DNA of 64,000 nt from NCBI GenBank assembly GCA_003864495.1, contig ML133450.1, positions 2,087,734-2,151,733 on the forward strand. The letters are read 5' to 3'. Below, one piece after another: positions 60,721-64,000 of this stretch (positions are counted from its first letter, which is position 1; each line of letters begins with the position of its first letter). This DNA is from Nemopilema nomurai (taxonomy: Eukaryota > Cnidaria > Scyphozoa > Rhizostomeae > Rhizostomatidae). The notes beneath the pieces are model-generated. The model searched no databases. It had not been told where the DNA came from and worked only from the letters and a program-made list of their open reading frames with translations. The position numbers were made by a program, and so were the translations under genes.

Positions 60721-63336
60721 AGGAACAGGCAGTGAAGGAACAGGTTGAAAACCCCCAGTTGAAAAGAGCGTTTCTTCTTCCATTAACTATATCTAGCAAG
60801 AAAAGGTTTAAAAGCGACTTGGGGAAGGAAACAAGAGACATCACGTGTTACCGTAGCCATGCTTTCACAATTCCGTCACCATTTACTATGTACGGCCTTC
60901 TTTCAGGATAAGATATTCATTTTTTAATAGTACTTTTATAGTAATTGTACTTGCCCCCTACCGTATGATTTTTAAGTTTCGCTGCACGCTTGTGTATGCA
61001 ATTTCGCTGTAGTACGGTGGTACCGCTAAAGACGTATGCTATTTATTCCCACGACTTAGATCTACGAACGCCGATTATCTGAAGACGTTATCAATGTGAA
61101 AATTCATAACTCCATTCATGATTAAGCGCAAAATCCATATTAAAGGTTATTATGACAAGGCTATTTAATAACTGGTGGTGTAAAGACATTACACTATACA
61201 AAGACCTTCTATTTTTACAAAGACAACTTTCACAAGCTCACAGAAGCTTGCAAAAATACAGGTGCCATTGGCTACGCCTTCGTATAACCTTGAGCGTGGA
61301 AAGGGGACACAGAAATTGGAAGCATTTTAAATATGGATGAGGGGCACACGTAGTGTAGTAGGACTGGACACTATTCGCATAAATATTGTATATTCATTGT
61401 TGTTGCGTTTATTAATCAGCCAATCGCTAATCTCACAACGAGTCACATGTTTCTTTCGCCTTCTCACTCCGTGACTTACTAGATAGGTATAGGGATAGCA
61501 GTGGGCGGGAGAGGAGTACTATGACAAGCTTTGGTGGGTTGAGAAGAAGTACCTCGTCCCCTATGCCTCTCGGCTCGTCCTACGTCTATGAAAAAGCAGA
61601 AACATAGAGCCATAGCTATCACGCCTGCCAAAAGAGGACTACGAAAGCTTTGGTGTGTCTACAAAGCACCTATAGGCAGCTTCTCTAGAAAAACGGCAGC
61701 TACCAACCTTGTGATTTGATGCCGATATATGTGGTTATCAAAAGTACAAAAGAATTGTGCACTGCAGAAGCAAGGAATTGACCACGTTGAATTTATGCTG
61801 CAGTGTCTTAGGAGCGTGGCAAATTAAAAACTTTCTGGTGCAATTAAATATTTAAAATAGTTCTCCAGCCCATGCGTGGTAGCCCTTCTCACCCGAAGAA
61901 AATGTATGAAATAGTTAGAGAAGAGACTGAAAGTTTAGGAAATATTGAAAGATGCCTGATACTGCGCGAATATCATGGATCACTGCAAATGTTAGAGTCC
62001 AAACGAAAAATGTTTTTGGGAAGGGGTTGAGAGAGGCGCGCGGCAAAAAAAATATAGCCCAACTTAGTTGCCACATGATCCAACAGGTAGCAGAAATTAG
62101 TCTAAGTCAAATGGCACAAGATAATTTTCAAAAGCCTGGATTTGTCCAAGAAATACCACCGAAAAGAATTGTAAACAGTTTCTATTACTACGTTTATCAA
62201 TAATTTGGGACTGAGGTGTTAGACGTACTTAAACGTCTGGAATTATGTCACCGAAGGGCTATTTCAACGTGCATACAACAAAACGGGCCAGTGATGGTTG
62301 GCCTTGAGCATATATGAGAAGGATAATTGGAAATACAACCACGACCAAGATCTTGAGAATTGTCTTAAACATCTTAGAGAGAAAGTCCCTACATCGATAG
62401 CTTCGGCGACACACGGTTAACGTTCAGTGATGATGCGACACCGTGAGGACAAGCTATTGATGCCCCGCACTGGCAGTGGTGAGTCATCGCTTTTGACATA
62501 CAACACCAAAGAGTAAAGATTGCACGAAATAAATGGCAAGAAAAGGACCAGATATCTGCTGGTGCTTTAAAGAGCGGTCCAAATAATTCAATACAGTGCT
62601 TTGGGAAAAGTGTACATCTTAATAAGGTTGCATTATAAGTATGACTACTGATAAGTATGATTAGTACCTTGATTATGCGGTGGATGAATACTGCTTTAGC
62701 GTCTACCCACTTTGAATGGCATGTGAAGCATCTGCCAAGCTCAAATGTAATCTTGCTAATTTACACCTCGACCGTATTCACTGCTGGTTATGCAAGTGGT
62801 GAACTGGCAGTTTTATAGCAAATTTCTGTTTATGAAAGCAAAACGCTGGAAGACCATTAAAAATAAAGACAGGAGAGCTAGACTAAACATCATTTGTGTG
62901 CATTTTGGGCTGGACAGGAAACTGCAAAGATGCCTGGTATTTAGAAACAGGATCTGCTAAGCTTAACGACTTTCAGCAGCTGAATGCAAACAAAACCTTT
63001 CTCACTAAATACTTTATTAATAATACAAAAAGTCGACAGCGCTTAAAGGATCTGCATTGTGAACTTATACCGAGACAAAATAACAGGAGAACAAATGCTG
63101 TATTGTTCCCGTTGTAAATAGACAAGCTAACACAAGATTCCAGTTTATTTCACATTCTCTTTCTATAGTTCATTAAACTTTAATCCAACTTCTCTCTCGT
63201 TCAGGTTATTGAGACCAAGAAAAAGGCTTCAAGACGTCAGAGAACATGGAAAAGCTGTAAGCCCTTGAAAAAAATAAATTGCACCTGGCGCTTATAAATG
63301 ATGAATATTGATTCTACCGGATTGTGCTTATGACAT
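60721..63336. other. Unassigned AT-rich region
   Basis: Short open frames only (for example 61952-62203 and 62896-63117), without recognised similarity or good splice context. No element ends or RNA genes seen. Confidence 0.4.
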
Positions 63337-64000
63337 GCAATAGCAATGCAATAACTATCTTGAGGCAATCCCGATAGGCATTGTGCAGGTGAAGAATGTT
63401 GCAAAAGTTGATAGGTAAAATTTCGAACCAGCAATGCACCTACTATCTTGAAGCAATCCCAATAGGCATTGTGCAGGTGAAGAATGGTGCAAAACATCCA
63501 AGTAAAATTTTGAACCAGCAATGCACCTACTATCTCGAAGCAATCCCGATAGGCATTGTGCAATGAAGAATGGTGCAAAACTTTCTAGATAAAATTTTGA
63601 GCCAGCAATGCACCTACTACCTCGAAGCAATCCCGATAGGCATTGTGCAATGAAGAATGGTGCAAAACATCGAAGTAAAATTTTGAGCAAGCAATGCACT
63701 AACTATCTTGAAGAAATTCCGATAGGCATTGTGCAGCTGAAGAATGGTGCAAAACTTTTAGATAAAATTTTGAACCAGCAATGCACCTACTATCTTGAAG
63801 CAATCCCAATAGGCATTGTGCAGGTGAAGAATGGTGCAAAACTTTTAGATAAAATTTCGAACCAGCAATGCACCTACTATCTTGAAGCAATCCCAATAGG
63901 CATTGTGCGGTGAAGAATGGTGCCAAACTTTCTAGATAAAATTTTGAACCAGCAATGCACCTACTATCTCGAAGCAATCCCGATAGGCATTGTGCAATGA
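63337..64000. repeat. 87-bp tandem repeat running off the right edge, at least 8 copies
   Basis: The marker GCAATCCC or a variant occurs at 63365, 63453, 63540, 63627, 63713, 63800, 63887 and 63973, a step of 86-88 bp. Other constant blocks are ATAGGCATTGTGCA, GAAGAATGGTGCAAAAC and CCAGCAATGCACCTACTATC. Because 87 is a multiple of three, frames stay open on both strands; I treat these as artefacts. Confidence 0.95.

Noticed and set aside
63237..63977. Long minus and plus frames at the right edge
   Set aside because: Created by the 87-bp tandem repeat, open on both strands.

Overview
This is animal nuclear DNA. It is AT-rich and holds spliced genes with GT-AG introns whose exons match human proteins, two intronless rhodopsin-family receptors, several short terminal-inverted-repeat elements and five tandem arrays. 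The mixture of conserved gene structure, intronless receptors and this type of short element fits a non-bilaterian animal, most likely a cnidarian (anthozoan). That placement is inference; no rRNA or mitochondrial marker is present.

Left end, 1-21 kb, is gene-dense. MTHFSD (-, its 3' end runs off the window) and PSME3IP1 (+) form a head-to-head pair. NDUFB9 (-) and GINS3 (+) form a second head-to-head pair about 230 bp apart. A six-exon RNF114/RNF166-type E3 ligase (+) follows and converges on the last three exons of a CEP290-like gene (-), which reaches at least 26.7 kb. MTHFSD, PSME3IP1, GINS3 and RNF166 all lie on human 16q, so this block may keep an ancient linkage group.

Middle, 26.7-43 kb, has no gene I can support. 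It holds a 32-bp minisatellite of about 38 copies (27.1-28.3 kb), a pyrimidine-rich array of about 30-bp units (37.5-37.9 kb), a GC-rich array of exact 31-bp units (38.6-38.9 kb) and three short inverted-repeat elements.

Right, 43-49 kb, holds two intronless class A GPCR genes facing each other (42974-43942 + and 47412-48386 -), clearly GC-richer than their flanks and sharing motifs, so probably paralogues. From 48.5 kb to the end there are only unassigned open stretches, decayed coding-like sequence, one inverted-repeat element, a 27-bp array, a polypurine tract and an 87-bp array that runs off the right edge.

The recognised genes serve unrelated housekeeping roles: RNA-binding folate-ligase-like protein, nuclear proteasome-activator adaptor, complex I, replicative helicase, ubiquitin ligation and cilium. 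I found no operon-like or clearly new system. The most unusual signals are a probable U12-type AT-AG intron in PSME3IP1, an RG-rich insertion in MTHFSD, a 23-nt microexon in the CEP290-like gene, and layered structure in the 32-bp minisatellite.
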